Shown piece by piece: positions 36,953-48,690 of a stretch of 64,000 nucleotides of DNA. Each line of letters starts with the position of its first letter. The stretch's first letter is position 1. The notes beneath the pieces are model-generated. The model was not told the DNA's origin and ran no database searches. It worked only from the letters and a program-made list of their open reading frames with translations. Source of the stretch: Epiperipatus broadwayi. Lineage: Eukaryota; Onychophora; Udeonychophora; Euonychophora; Peripatidae. The translations under genes were made by a program, and so were the position numbers. The stretch is from the NCBI GenBank assembly GCA_028023455.1, contig JAQFVV010012535.1:1426001-1490000 (forward strand), in the 5' to 3' direction.

Positions 36953-39122
36953 AGAACCTGATTGAAATCCGGTTCAATGGTGTTGTTATTAAACAAAAAA
37001 AAAAAAGAAATTTATTAAGCTTTTAATTTTAATTAAACGAAGAGTTTAAATTTGCTATATTATTTAAAAAGAATGCGTGTATCCAAGTATACACGCGTTT
37101 ATATGTAAAACGGATTTTTTAAAAATGTTTATCGATTTATTTTAAAATAGTTTTCATATACCGCCCGTTTTTAAATCCATTTGATTTAAAAACAAGCTGG
37201 CTAGCTAATTGCATTCCTGTGGCTTTTATTTTAAAGAGTGGAGATTTGATTTTTATGTAGTTGTTTTCATTTCAATAATCCCTGGGTAGAATTCCTAGAT
37301 AGATTGAGCGGAAGATTAATATTTGCCCTGCCTAAGGTGAAGAAATTGAACAACAAGAAAAGTGTTTCGCGGGAAATGGAGCAACGTATAAATAGCCCCG
37401 AAAATTTGGAGTGTCAGTTAATTCATTGTTCGTTGATAGACAAGCTGTTTATCAAGTGAGAATTTATATCAGCGCGGACATTTAATTTCTTAAAGGACAT
37501 CAGCTGTGATTAAATACTTTTGCCTACAACAAAATGAAAAATTCTATACTTGTTACCACCACCCGAATGGCTTGCTAACTCCACAAGAGACGGATCCCTG
37601 ACTTCCAAGTTTGCTCCAGTAATGCCTTGAACACCTAAAAGAAGCTGGAACCTCTCTACATCTACCTTGCTGCCTAAAGAACCTGAAAATGAACTTAAGT
37701 AAAAGTGCGCACTCTACGTGAACATTGCTTTTACCGAAAGGTAACTATTTTCATTTTTATTCTTCCCAGGGTAAATTAATTCTCATTAAATCTCCGCTCA
37801 ATCTAATCATAAATATGTATTCTTAAATCAATATAGCCTCATAGTTAATATTTGCTCTAATTTCCAATATTTTGTAGTGTGTCTTGGAATCTTAGTTTTA
37901 AGATTCCAATTTGCTTTCAGTTTTGTTTATTGGAGAGTGACAAATGAGTTTTATATTTTATGCCTCGCTTTTGTAAATGCTTTAACAGTCTTGTATATAT
38001 TTTTTTTATGCTTACCTGTAATTATTTAGTATTCAATAATTAATTCTATACTCTATGTTTGCCCTCTTGCTAAACCTCCAAAAATCTTTTGGCTGACGAC
38101 TTTATTGTCTAATTTTCCGCAGGTGGAGATTTCGTTTCTAATATCTCTAAAAGCGGAAATTAGAATTGTGTTTTTTTTTGTAATTTTATAAGGCAGCAGC
38201 AGGAAGATAAATTTTATCCTTTCTTAAATTACAGGTGAGCAATACTTTCGTTCTGCTAGAGTATTTAAACTTTTGATATTTCGTACTCATGTGCACTCTC
38301 CGATAGATTTCTTTTTGTAGTTATTATGTGTGCTTTAAATTTATCAGAGCGTGTACTCAGAATTTGTTTGTAAGTTTATTTTCTTTTCTTTATTTGCTGG
38401 GGCAGACGTAACTGTTTTTCTAATCATTTACTTGTCTCTTATTGGGACCATTAATTATTAATTTTAAAGTAATTTTCGCCAATCGTTTGGCTGGGATTCA
38501 CCAGGTTTAATTGTTTCTTCGTTTCAATGATATTTTTCGATTGTTCTTGAGGTGGATCAATCACCGTTATTTTAAATGTAGTAATTGGTGCAGTTCATAC
38601 CGATATAAGGACATTCGAGATCTGACCATGCTTAGATCTCGGAAAGCTCATCGGCACTGGGTTCTTTGATCTGTTTCAGGGGCATATGTTTTAAATATCT
38701 GAAAGTGAAGACCAATGTTTAGTTGAATCCTCTGCTGAATGAAATTTGCTTCCTCCCTTTTAAATTTGTTTATTAGAAGATCAGTCAGTCTGTCATAGCT
38801 TTGCCTTTAGTATGCCTGGTACACGCCTGAGTTAACCCCCATCTCTGGTGTCATAAACTTACATTTAATAATTTATTTTCTCATAATAAAATTTATGAAA
38901 TATGTTTAAACTTAATTTGGCTGACGTTTGTCTTCGTGCTTTTGTCTCAATTGTCTAAACAATTTAAGATCTCTTGTTTCTCCCTGAGTCTAGTCGGCGC
39001 AAACCATCATCATCATCTATTCTGATCACAGTAAACAAATTTTCCAGACACGTAGTGGTCTGGTGGCGCCCTCTGTTTCAGAATAGATTGATAGACGAAA
39101 TTAAAAGCTTTCGTCCGGCACA
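36953..39122 (+). repeat. 3' LTR, 2170 bp
   Basis: Direct repeat of the 5' LTR with the same TATA/initiator, splice-like and AATAAA sites. It is preceded by TTTTGAGGCAGT, so the polypurine tract is poorly preserved or unusual. Its first base is A instead of T. Confidence 0.9.
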
Positions 39123-40778
39123 ATATATATTTAATTAATTCATCACATCTTTATGTTTTTCCTTCATTATTATTCTAATAATTTTATATAATAAACAATA
39201 ATTGAATATTTTTTGGCTTTCATCATTTTGGTAAAAGATATAAAATATAGAATTCATTTCATCATGTAATGATATCTTTTAAACATTTTCCATGGAATAT
39301 TGTTTGAAAACCTTATCTACTTTATTTCTAATTGATTTTTCACCAGTATTTCTGATTTGTCTTATAATAAATTTATTTAAATGCTTTGCTTTAAAAAAAG
39401 TATTAGCTTTCTTATATATTGTGGATGGAGGTTTTTTACAGCACTGAGATATTAGTTTATAATAACCCTCTTAAATACTTTTCTTATTTTTCAATTCTAC
39501 CATTTCAGAATTATGATAAATTGTTTATTTGATTTGTTATTGTTAGTCTGAATAATTTTCATCCATATCAGTTTCAGCTTAATATTATGATTTTTTTACA
39601 TGCATCTTTTTAAAAACTATAAAAATGTAAATTTAAACTTTTATTAAATATTTTACAATATTTTCATAACCTCACATATAATGTTATACCATTTTTTTTT
39701 TGCATTTTCCAATGAAAAGTACATTTTTTTTTTTTGTATTATATAGATCTAAACATAAATATTTTTGACTGGAGTATAATGTACTCTAGTATAAATAGTT
39801 TTCAAATTCAGGAAAATTAAAATGCGATTTTATTGCGAATTATGCCTTTTTCATATTTTTTGTTGTTGTTGTTGTTGTTGTTTAATGTTATGATTCAGGT
39901 ATTTTTCCATGGAAGTCTTTCTTTGGTATTTAAACAATGAGAATATGGTTTAATCACCTGCTAGATATTTTAGATATGTACAAAAAGTTTTTTTTTACAT
40001 ATAGTTTAGTTTGACTGAACTACAAAAAAGTATATTTTTTATCAAAATTTTTAGGTCTCCTTTGTTTAAAATTTTATTTGAACTACTTCATGTAAAACTA
40101 AATTTTGTTTCTTCAAATTTGCCAATCCTAATTTTATAAATCAAAGTCAGTATATATTTTTAAACACTTTTACTATTAAATTTTAGAATTCTTAAAAACA
40201 TATTTTACACTATGACTTTTTTTTTTCCAAACATTTTGTGTATTGTTTTGGGCATTTCTTGTTCTTTTTTCTTACTTTTTTTGCAAAAAATCAACAGACT
40301 TAATTTCTATTAAAATGCTCTGATTAAATTCACCTATAATAACAAATTATTTTTTTTCTTGCTTTGAAAACATTATTTCAATACTTTCATGGCAGAATTT
40401 AAAATTACATTTTATAATGAATATTACTTTATGCTATTAATTTTAAAATTTTAAGTCAACCATTATCTGATGATAAAGTAGTATTTTTTTCTTCATAAAA
40501 TTCCTTCAAAACTCATTAAATAACAAAAGTATTATTATAATTTTCTTTCAAGAAAGATTTTTGATATTATAACTGAAGCCAATGCAATACAAATTAAATT
40601 CAGTTATTTAATATTTTTAATTTAGATCACTTTCATAATTATTGGCTCATTGTATATGTTTGTGTGTGTATATATATATATGCCCACTCATACAAACTAT
40701 AAAGAATATAAATAGCATAATTTATCTGTTAAAATTTAGTAATTCAAGTAATTTATTATTATTTTTTTTTTTTTAAAG
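39123..40778. other. Probable intron upstream of the PAIP2-like exon
   Basis: AT-rich sequence with no recognised gene or repeat family. It holds a (GTT)n microsatellite near 39860 and an AT run near 40670. It ends in a long T tract and AAAG, a plausible 3' splice site. Confidence 0.4.
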
Positions 40779-40994
40779 AATCAGTATATCAAAATTGCAC
40801 TGTATATATTATATTATCTTTTTAAGAGTGAAATTTTAATTCCTTCTAAATACAATATGAAAAGTCCACATCAAAGTTCGACAACATCAAGTGAAGATTC
40901 TAGTCAAAATTCACCAAGCATTAGCAGCTATCAGAATGAAGCAGATTATTCAGAATATTTATGGATGGAAGATATGGAAAGCTTTGACAAAGAG
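40779..40994 (+). CDS. PAIP2: PAIP2-like first coding exon
   Basis: PAIP2 is a cytoplasmic translational repressor that binds poly(A)-binding protein through an acidic central segment and a C-terminal PAM2 motif. The ATG at 40857 opens 46 codons ending at 40994, directly before GTAAAA, a phase-0 splice donor. A T-rich tract and AAAG ending at 40778 make an acceptor, so 40779-40856 would be 5' UTR. The peptide starts MKSPHQSSTTSS and ends ADYSEYLWMEDMESFDKE. This matches the PAIP2 family N-terminus and the start of its PABP-binding segment (EYMWMENEEEF in vertebrates). The next expected segment (acidic, ELWEEEF-like) and the PAM2 motif were not found in the window, so later exons lie beyond it or were missed. 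Low complexity before ADYSEY limits certainty. Confidence 0.75.
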
Positions 40995-42218
40995 GTAAAA
41001 AATAAATATCATTTTAATATTAATTAGCTTTTTTATCATTTACATAATTCATAAATGCACATACACATAGGATAAGCCAAAAATGTGAGAAAAATTGTAA
41101 TTTGTTTTATAGTTAATATATATTATAATTTTATTGCTTTGTATGTTTTAGTGCATTGTTAGAATATCGGGCTTTGGAATATAAGATTCTCAAGTCAATT
41201 CCAATGCTAGTACTTTCATCATTTAAACTTTTTATGAACTGTTAAGAAATAAAGCCATTTGATTATTTAAAACATGATTAAACTAAATATATGCTTTTTT
41301 TTTTCTGGTGATTTAATGTAAAACTTGGCTATTTAGGTAATACGGCAGATAACTTAAATGAAGATGATTAAAAAAATAAAAGTGAATTGAATAAATATAG
41401 GTATAAATTACATTACTATTTACTTTTTCATATTTTTTTCCTCAATTTCTTTATATGTGTGTGTGTACGCTAACACCGGACTGATGATATTATATAAATA
41501 AATTACTTCTCAGACAAAGTTTAAATCATGCCAGCCAATAAATTCATACAATAACAAACTCTTATGAATCATATCAAAATTCTAACCAATCAGCTCTTCC
41601 AGGGCAATTGACTAGAGGATCCCAATGTAAAGTACAAAATCGATTTCTTTTCATCAAAATAATTAAAATTTTGACATTGTATGCAGAAAAGATGGCTTTG
41701 CAGTCATGTGAAAAATGGTGTTTGAAGCTAGATGAGTTGACTGGTTACTATTTTATCAAAGTGAGTTTGTTTTTATGGATTTATTGATAAATATGATTTG
41801 AACTTTGTTTGAGGGGTAATTTATTTATATAGTATTATTAGTTTTATGTTAGCATATTTGGCTTAGAGGATTTTTAATTAATAATGTCTACTTTTTTAGA
41901 TGATAGTTTGTAGATGTTTATAATTCTGTCTTAGACTAATTTACCATGCGGTTTAAATGGTTGATACTTCGGAAGACCATGTTATAGTTGTTTCATTTTT
42001 GTAAAATATAATTAGTTTGAAATTTTGAATATATAAGTAAAAGACTTTGTACATTCATTAATGGTTGCAGCCAGATGAAGTTAGATGTTTGATAGTTATG
42101 AAATGATCATTCTGGAGGAGCTAAGTAGTTAATATTTTAGTCTGTTATCAAAGATTGTTAGAGTTGTTAAATATGATTATATTGACTTATATGCTTTAAA
42201 TTGAGTTTGAAGAGTAAT
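40995..42218. other. Probable intron
   Basis: No recognised gene. A small open segment at 41695-41765 flanked by AG and GTGAGT looks exon-like but is out of phase with the PAIP2 exon. The rest is AT-rich. Confidence 0.35.
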
Positions 42219-43946
42219 CATCATCATCATCAACCATTATCAATCCACTGCAGGATGAAGATCTCTACAAGTTCAATCCATCTTCTCTGATCTTTAGCTT
42301 CTCTTCTCCACATCACTCCTGCACACTTTCTTATTTCATCAATCCATCTCACATGTGACCTCTTTCTGGGTCATTTACAATCTCTTGGAATCCAATTTAA
42401 GATTTAAATTGTCCATCTATTATCATCTCTTCTAGAAATATGTCCAGCCCGACTCCACTTCATGTCTTTTAATTTATTCAATGAGATCAGTAACACCCGC
42501 TTGTTCTCTTACCTATATATTGCATTTTCAATCTCTTCTTGTTACTCCTAACATGAATCTCTCCATATTTCTTTGAGTGGTCTGAAGTCTCTGTATAGCT
42601 CTTCTATTAAATGTCCAAGTCTCAGATACATAAGTAAGAACTGGTAAAACACATTTATTAAAAACCTTCCTTTTCAAAACATAGGAATATTTCCTTTTAG
42701 TACCAAGTTATTTCTACCAAAAGCACTCCAACCATCTATATTACTAATCTGACCAAGGTATTTGTAGCTGTTAACTTCATCTAACTCGTCATAATCAATC
42801 TTTATTTTTATATTTTGAGAAAATCGATTGAATATTACTTTAGTCTTTTTAACATTTATCTTTAGTCCTACTTTCATCTGATAACTCCTGCAACATTTCC
42901 TGCAGCTTTAAAGCATTATTTGCAAAACAACTACATCATCTGCAAAAATCTAAATGACTTAATTAATCTCCATTTACTTTCACTCCTTTTGCTTCCCATT
43001 TTAATCCACAAAATACTTCTTGCAGCACTGCTGTAAAACGTTTTGGAGATATGGAGTCACCCTCTCTTACGCCTTTTTCAATGTTGACTTTCCTAGTATC
43101 ATTATGTAATCTAATTGTTGCTATTGAATTTTTATAAATATTCTTCAAAATATGACAATATTCTGGATCTATATCTTTATGATCCAATATTTTAATCACT
43201 GAAGAAATGTTTATAGAATCAAATGCCTTTTCACAATCTACAAATCCAAAGCATAATGGCAAGTCATATTCATTTGTCCTTTCTATAATTTCTCTCAATA
43301 CCTGGATATGATCTACTGTATTAAAACCACTTTTAAATCCAGCTTGTTTTCTTGATTGGTAGAAATCCAATATTCTCTGTAAACGAGTTGTAATTATCTT
43401 GGTAAAATTTTTGTATAAAACTGATAAAAGGTTGATAGGTCTGTAATTTCTAATATCTTCTTTATCCCTTTTTTTAAATATTAATATTAATAATGCATTC
43501 TTCCAGTCATCTAGTACGTCTTTATCATTTAGTCATTTGATATAGAACTTTGCTAAAAAAAATTTATATTTCTTCACCTGCTTCTTTTAATATATCAATT
43601 ATAATTCCATCATTACCTGGAGCTTTTCCTTTCTTCATAAATTTAATTGCATGTCTCACTTCTTCATTTAAAATTCTGGGCAATTCGGAGTATTTGTTCT
43701 TTATTACTATATAATTCTTGATAGAAGTATTCTACCTATTTCATGATATCATCTCTCTTTTTAGTAATAATTCCATCTTCTTTTTTTATTGCAGATATAA
43801 ATTTCCTACCAATACCAAAATGTTGTTTTACGCTCTTGCGACTTTTATTCTCTTCTACAGCTTTCCTTGCTAGTTGCACAGTTATATCATTTTCAACTCT
43901 TTTCCGAACCATTTTACAAAATTCAAGATATTCAGTCCTTTTTATG
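42219..43946 (-). mobile_element. RTE LINE copy 2 (minus), 5'-truncated
   Basis: Reverse complement of about 28320-30135 of RTE copy 1. It starts (3' end) with ATCATCATCATCAT, the RTE tail, and ends (5' truncation) near 43946. Open pieces are 43370-42963, with FGFVDCEKAFDS and VREGDSISPK (Gln of RQGDS changed to Glu), and 42877-42674. The FADD box is readable near 42945 but sits beside an indel. It keeps the T4 run where copy 1 has T5, which shows copy 1 gained a base. Several frameshifts make it inactive. Confidence 0.88.
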
Positions 43947-45204
43947 TAATTTAATTAATGTTAAAATTGGAATGAATAAAAAACCCACAGATTGCTAATC
44001 CAGATAAACTGAAAGAAAGAATTCCACATGCAGGGTACAATCAAAGTTTTAAAACTAATTAAAGATGGCCGAAAGAATTTATAAAAAAAAAGAACTTTGT
44101 AATTGGAAAATACAAAATAAATATATAAGAACATCGACTTGTATTTTATGATAAAACAAAGATAAAAATATGCACAGAAGTCTGAAAACCAGACCTGTAG
44201 TATAAAAAGAAGAATAGCAGTGCGATCAGGGTCTTGTCTGTTTTTTCTTTTGGCTGGTCCTGGATCAGGAAAGATCCAGGACCACTCTATGCTGAAATAA
44301 TTCATCATGCAGGAGTAGACTGAAACTTTTGGCTGACATTGTTCATAATGAAAACGTCAACCTCAGAAAAGCTTTTGTGACTAGCCTTTAGGACGGACCA
44401 AAAACAAGTTAAAACCAATGGCCATGAGCTCATTTTACTTCTCATGAAAAACCATACATGGTAATCAACAATCTTCATACACTCGCTAAACTTACTGGTA
44501 AGCTAAGATTAATTATTCCTGATTGTGATTAAATTAGGTGTTTGCAAACCATTCTTAAATATAACCGTATAAAATTATTGTGATAGAGACATAATTTTTT
44601 TTATCCAAGAGACTTTCAATTACAGCCTTCTAGAAGAAACTCAAGAAGTGAACATTTAATTGTTAAAACATTTTAATTATTTTATCTAACAATCTGGATT
44701 GGCATGTGTGGGTTTTTCCAATTTTATTTAACAATTTATCTTTAAACATTTTAATTTGTTAGAATAAAATATTTATTTCTAATATCAACTTTTCATTGTG
44801 CATTATTAATGTTACTTATTAAATTTATTAATATTAGTTAATTGCGTTATAAATGTATAAATTACCTTTTCCAATATGCATATTTATTAATTAATCCCCG
44901 GGAGTAATATTTTCTAAAAAATATTAAGTTATGGGAAATCATAATCCTGATTTTTTAGTTACTTGTTCAAAATTATGGGATACGAGGAAGTTAGGAGTCT
45001 ATTGACTATGGTGCCCTCTTATAAATTAAAATTAACTTCATCAGCAATTCCAATAGTAATACGAATTAATATTAGGTCGAATTATTCAGGAAATATAGCA
45101 ATGTTTTTGGAAATAGGAACAAGATATTTTCCTTCTCCATAGCTTGATTAACTTTCACTTTATAGTGTGTAAAAGAAGACCTACCAAAACGTGAAAAACG
45201 TTAC
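43947..45204. other. No recognised gene
   Basis: AT-rich sequence with no gene found. A perfect short hairpin lies at 44255-44284. A 115-codon minus-strand open stretch (43961-44308) crosses it but shows no family signature and is probably chance. Confidence 0.4.
44255..44284. repeat. Perfect 12-bp stem-loop
   Basis: TGGTCCTGGATC, a six-base loop AGGAAA, and then the exact reverse complement GATCCAGGACCA. It is GC-rich in an AT-rich setting. Confidence 0.85.
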
Positions 45205-45620
45205 AATATATATATGTAATAAAGAATAGAAATAAGGAAATAATATCCATTTAAATAAAAATAACCTTTAACCTTTGATGTTACCCAGAAAATATCAATT
45301 ACTACTAATTGATAATCCCTGAGGCCAAATCAGTTTTTTCTTTCAACTTATAGCTCTTTTGTTTGAGTTTAACAAAAAAAACTCAAACAAAAAAGCTATT
45401 ATAGGTTGAATGAAAAAAAAACTGATTTAGCCTAAGGGATTGTCAATTAGTAATAACTCAAACAATAGAGCTACTACAGGTTCAATGAAAAAATTGTTCT
45501 GGCCTCAGAGATTATCAATTAGTAGGAATTAATAATTTCTTGATTAACACCAAAAGTTAAATGTTATTTCTATTTAAATTGATATTATCTCCTCATTTCT
45601 ATTTTTTATTATAATAATCA
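45205..45620. mobile_element. Foldback / MITE-like element
   Basis: The left ~170 bp (from about 45205) and the right ~165 bp (to about 45620) are inverted repeats of each other. Shared words are TAATAAAGAATAGAAAT at the left and its complement at the right, GATAATATCC/AATATC, and CTAATTGATAATC. Between them is a third, inverted copy of the inner part (45383-45453), so the unit CTCAAACAA...CAATTAG occurs three times. There is no coding capacity. Non-autonomous inverted-repeat DNA transposons look like this. The target site duplication is not clear. Confidence 0.7.
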
Positions 45621-46359
45621 TCCATGGAAATATTTAATTCAATATATGTATATAGTGTAAGAGTGACTTATGACCAACAAACTTCCTGCCCAAACCTGCA
45701 CCATCTTGAACCAAGTCAAGTAGTTATCAAATGACTACTTATATATACACACAAACATCGCATTAATAAATTAGTATTTTTCTTTCCTTTAAATAAGAGA
45801 TAAATTTTTAGATTTCTACGATATTGAAAATAAATACACTCACATACACCTAATATAACTATCCGCGAATGTTCTTAACAAACTGATATTATGACATAAA
45901 GATAAAACTAAAAAATAATGACCAAATGTTAAGCATGTTGCTAGGCGACCAGACTTGAATACAGAAAAACAATTCTAATAAATATTTATCTTAATAACAA
46001 TTATGCAACAATGAACAATTGCAGCAAGCACAGGGAATGAATTTTAGAACCAATTTCCACCATGCAAGAAAAAGAATTGATTTCAGCTACTAGTATAAAT
46101 AGAAATATACACACATCTAAACAATGAAAGTAAAACAAATGGTTTAAACAGATTGTGAAAAACTTTAAGTGAAAGAAACTATTAAAAAAAAAAAAAGAAA
46201 CAACAGCTTGAAGTCGTCAAAAAATAATTTCTCTATTTTTTTTATGTCACTTCCCTATGCATGAAAACCATTCTATAAACAATTGTATATATTAAAGAGG
46301 GTAGTATAATGTGGTCTGGCTAAAGGAAACATGCTGTAGGTGACCAATATCAGCTTTTC

Positions 46360-46578
46360 ATGTCAACAGAAGCATATTGTATGTGTAAAATGCCTATCTT
46401 GTTAAATAACGACCCAGGATATCGATCTCCAGTGGATCTGCTCTTTATTCCAAGGAAACAAACAGGCAGTGCTGATGATCTATTATCCCGGAATAAGCTA
46501 TGGGTCAATTATACCATTGGACAAGTACACCGTCCTAGGAGACCTATTACCAGGATTAAGACACTATTAACACAATGA
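46360..46578 (+). pseudogene. Possible retroelement RNase H end fragment
   Basis: A 72-codon frame contains DLLFIPRKQTGSADDLLSR, which resembles the (Y/H)IPGK.N..AD.LSR signature at the end of RNase H in Ty3/gypsy and DIRS-type Pol. Nothing else in the frame is diagnostic. A purine-rich tract, AGAGGGGGTGGGGAGAG, at about 46733-46749 could be an old polypurine tract. Low confidence. Confidence 0.3.
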
Positions 46579-47209
46579 ACAGTGCTTGCCTCACTCAGAA
46601 ACTTTTTTTAAACCCTATTGATTTTTTTTTTTATTGATATTTGTCATTTAATTTTTTTCATTTTTTTTTTATTTTTCATTTTCAAGTTTGGAAGCTTATG
46701 CTTCAGAAATGGGAATGTTTATTTTAAGTATAGAGGGGGTGGGGAGAGTTAAGTTGAACAGATATTTATGATACTAAATAAAGTTTAGATCTGCACATCC
46801 CTCCAGAAGCTTGACACTGCTCATCCAAAAGCCAGATGAGGTAAGATTTGGACGATGTTCAACCTTAGTAGCTTACTATAGTGACTAAACTGAATTCTTG
46901 TTATTTTTTAATTATTATACTAAAACTTAGTTGCATATATTTTTTTTTTCTGTACATATGTTTAACTCTCTTGAATGCATGGCTTTTTTTATTAATTTTC
47001 GGAATCACGTATATGTATAGAGGGAGTTCTTTCATTCAAAAAAGGTGATAACAATAATTGTGGATCAGATATAATGTGAATGTAAATAAGTGTAATTATC
47101 AAGCTAGATTCGCGATTTTCTGAAATATTTTATTTTAGTTTTTTGTTATATATATATATCTTATTCTGAATTATTTTGTAAATAAAGACTGCTAGGGTAT
47201 GGATTTCTA

Positions 47210-48330
47210 TCATGGGATTTTGAAATGGGATATTCATTGTATTAAAACCTTAAAGTGATAGAAAGTCATTCTTGTCTCTCATCATCGTACTTATTAACAT
47301 TGTTACATTATGTTTATTATTTTATAAATGTTATTGAGTTATTGCAATCAATTTGGTCTCTACTTGGTCATCATCATCCTGCATTCATACCACTAAGTTA
47401 GTAGGCTAATCATTAATATCCACACACCACTTCTTATGTATAGATTGATATTATAAATAGTCTAGGAGAATACATTAATTGATCCTTGCTTATATAGAGG
47501 CACAGTAGTTAGTAAGTTGAGTAAGCCCATCCTTGAAGAAAGCCGATTGTAGATTCTCCCTGAGTTCAAATATTGTGGCATAATGGAGGCTGTATGTGAG
47601 ATGTGGACGAACTAGTCCAAATCACATCTAAATTTAATCAGTAAACATTGACCTAGCTTACTGAAGGTAAATGTAATCATGGGCTAAGCATTTTGCTGCG
47701 CCATCGCCAGATCCTACCCGAGGATCCCAGTCCGACTGTAGTAAGATGTGCTCCCTTTTTCTTGTGACAACCGGGATTTGGGATTGGGATATTTGTTGTA
47801 TTAAGATCTTAAAGTGATAGAAGTCATCCTTGTCTCTCATTATCATATTTATTAATATTGTTACATTGTGTTTCTTATTTAATAAATGTTATTGAGTTAT
47901 TGCAATCAATTTGGTCTCTACTTGGTCATTATCATCCTGCATTCATACCACTAAATTAATAGGTTTATCATTATTATACAACACTACTTCTTATGTATAG
48001 GTTGATACTATAAATATTCTGGTAGTATATGTTAATTGATCATCGCTTATGTAGAGGTGTGGTAGTTAGTAAGTTGAGTAAGCCCATCCCTGAAGAGATC
48101 TGATTGCGGATTTTTCCTGAGTTCGAATATTGTGGCATAATGGTGGCTGAAAGGGGGTGAGATGTAGATGAATTAGTCCAAGCCACATCTAAATTTAACC
48201 AGTAACCATTGACTAGCATACTGGAGGTAGATGTGATCATGGCTAAGCATTTCGTCACGCCATCGCCAGCATCCTACCCGAGGAACCCAGGTCCGACTGT
48301 AGTAAGATGCGCTCCCTCTTTTTTGTGACA
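47210..48330 (+). repeat. Tandem duplication, 558-bp period, with tRNA-like SINE heads
   Basis: TTATTGAGTTATTGCAATCA begins at 47331 and again at 47889, and homology extends through the whole unit. Each unit contains a tRNA-like block (A-box-like TAGTTAGTAAGTTGAG, B-box-like GAGTTCAAATA at about 47562 and GAGTTCGAATA at about 48119), followed by GTGGCATAATGG. It ends with a shared tail, GCGCCATCGCCAG...GCTCCCT...TTGTGACAACC. The tRNA-like heads resemble the one at 23.65 kb in layout. Each unit thus probably carries a ~270-bp SINE plus flank, duplicated together. Confidence 0.7.
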
Positions 48331-48339
48331 ACCATAGTC

Positions 48340-48690
48340 CCATTATAATAGTTAATAACTCATAAATGAGTATGGCCATTCTAATTATGTAAAAAAAAAG
48401 ATGTGAAAAAGAGAGTAAGAAAAAACAAAAAGTTAAAGATAAGTTTTGCAATAACTATATAAACAACAAATATATATATACATATATCTCATATTAATCT
48501 TTTAGTCTAACATCTTGTAATGCTGTTTTTTCATCTTTTCTGCAATAAATGTTTTATTTAAACAAATTAGGTAACTTAGCTATTGTAGCTGTTTATTGTA
48601 TGCATTCTTAGCTATATTCTCCTAGTGAAAACAATTGATATTGTATCTCTTCAGAATATGTTTGAAATGAACTTTCTAACAGGTAGAATT
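48340..48690 (-). mobile_element. LINE 3' fragment (RTE-X/Rex3-like), minus
   Basis: Similar to the 3' end of the LINE at 51.45-52.9 kb. Both share the minus-strand tail (plus-strand words GAGTATGGCCATTC and TTTTGCAATAACTATA) and a diverged C-terminal coding remnant near 48600-48670 (AGTGAAAACAATTGATATTG). It is heavily decayed. Confidence 0.55.

Larger units (their letters stand above)
32881..39122 (+). mobile_element. Gag-only LTR retrotransposon with giant LTRs
   Basis: A 6.24-kb element with two direct ~2.17-kb LTRs (32881-35052 and 36953-39122) and a ~1.9-kb internal region that codes only for Gag. The LTRs end ...GGCACA. The left begins TGAACCTG and the right AGAACCTG. Both flanks carry ATATAT, consistent with a 4-6 bp target site duplication, though the word is low-complexity. 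There is no protease, RT, RNase H or integrase. The layout matches non-autonomous gag-only LTR elements (TR-GAG type) or an internally deleted Ty3/gypsy element. High LTR similarity indicates recent insertion. Confidence 0.88.

Noticed and set aside
41690-41770. Exon-like segment with AG and GTGAGT borders
   Set aside because: It is out of phase with the PAIP2 exon, hits a stop when joined in phase 0, and has no recognised similarity.
43961-44308. 115-codon minus-strand open frame
   Set aside because: The composition is typical of translated AT-rich DNA (Phe, Tyr, Leu rich), with no motif and no start or splice context.
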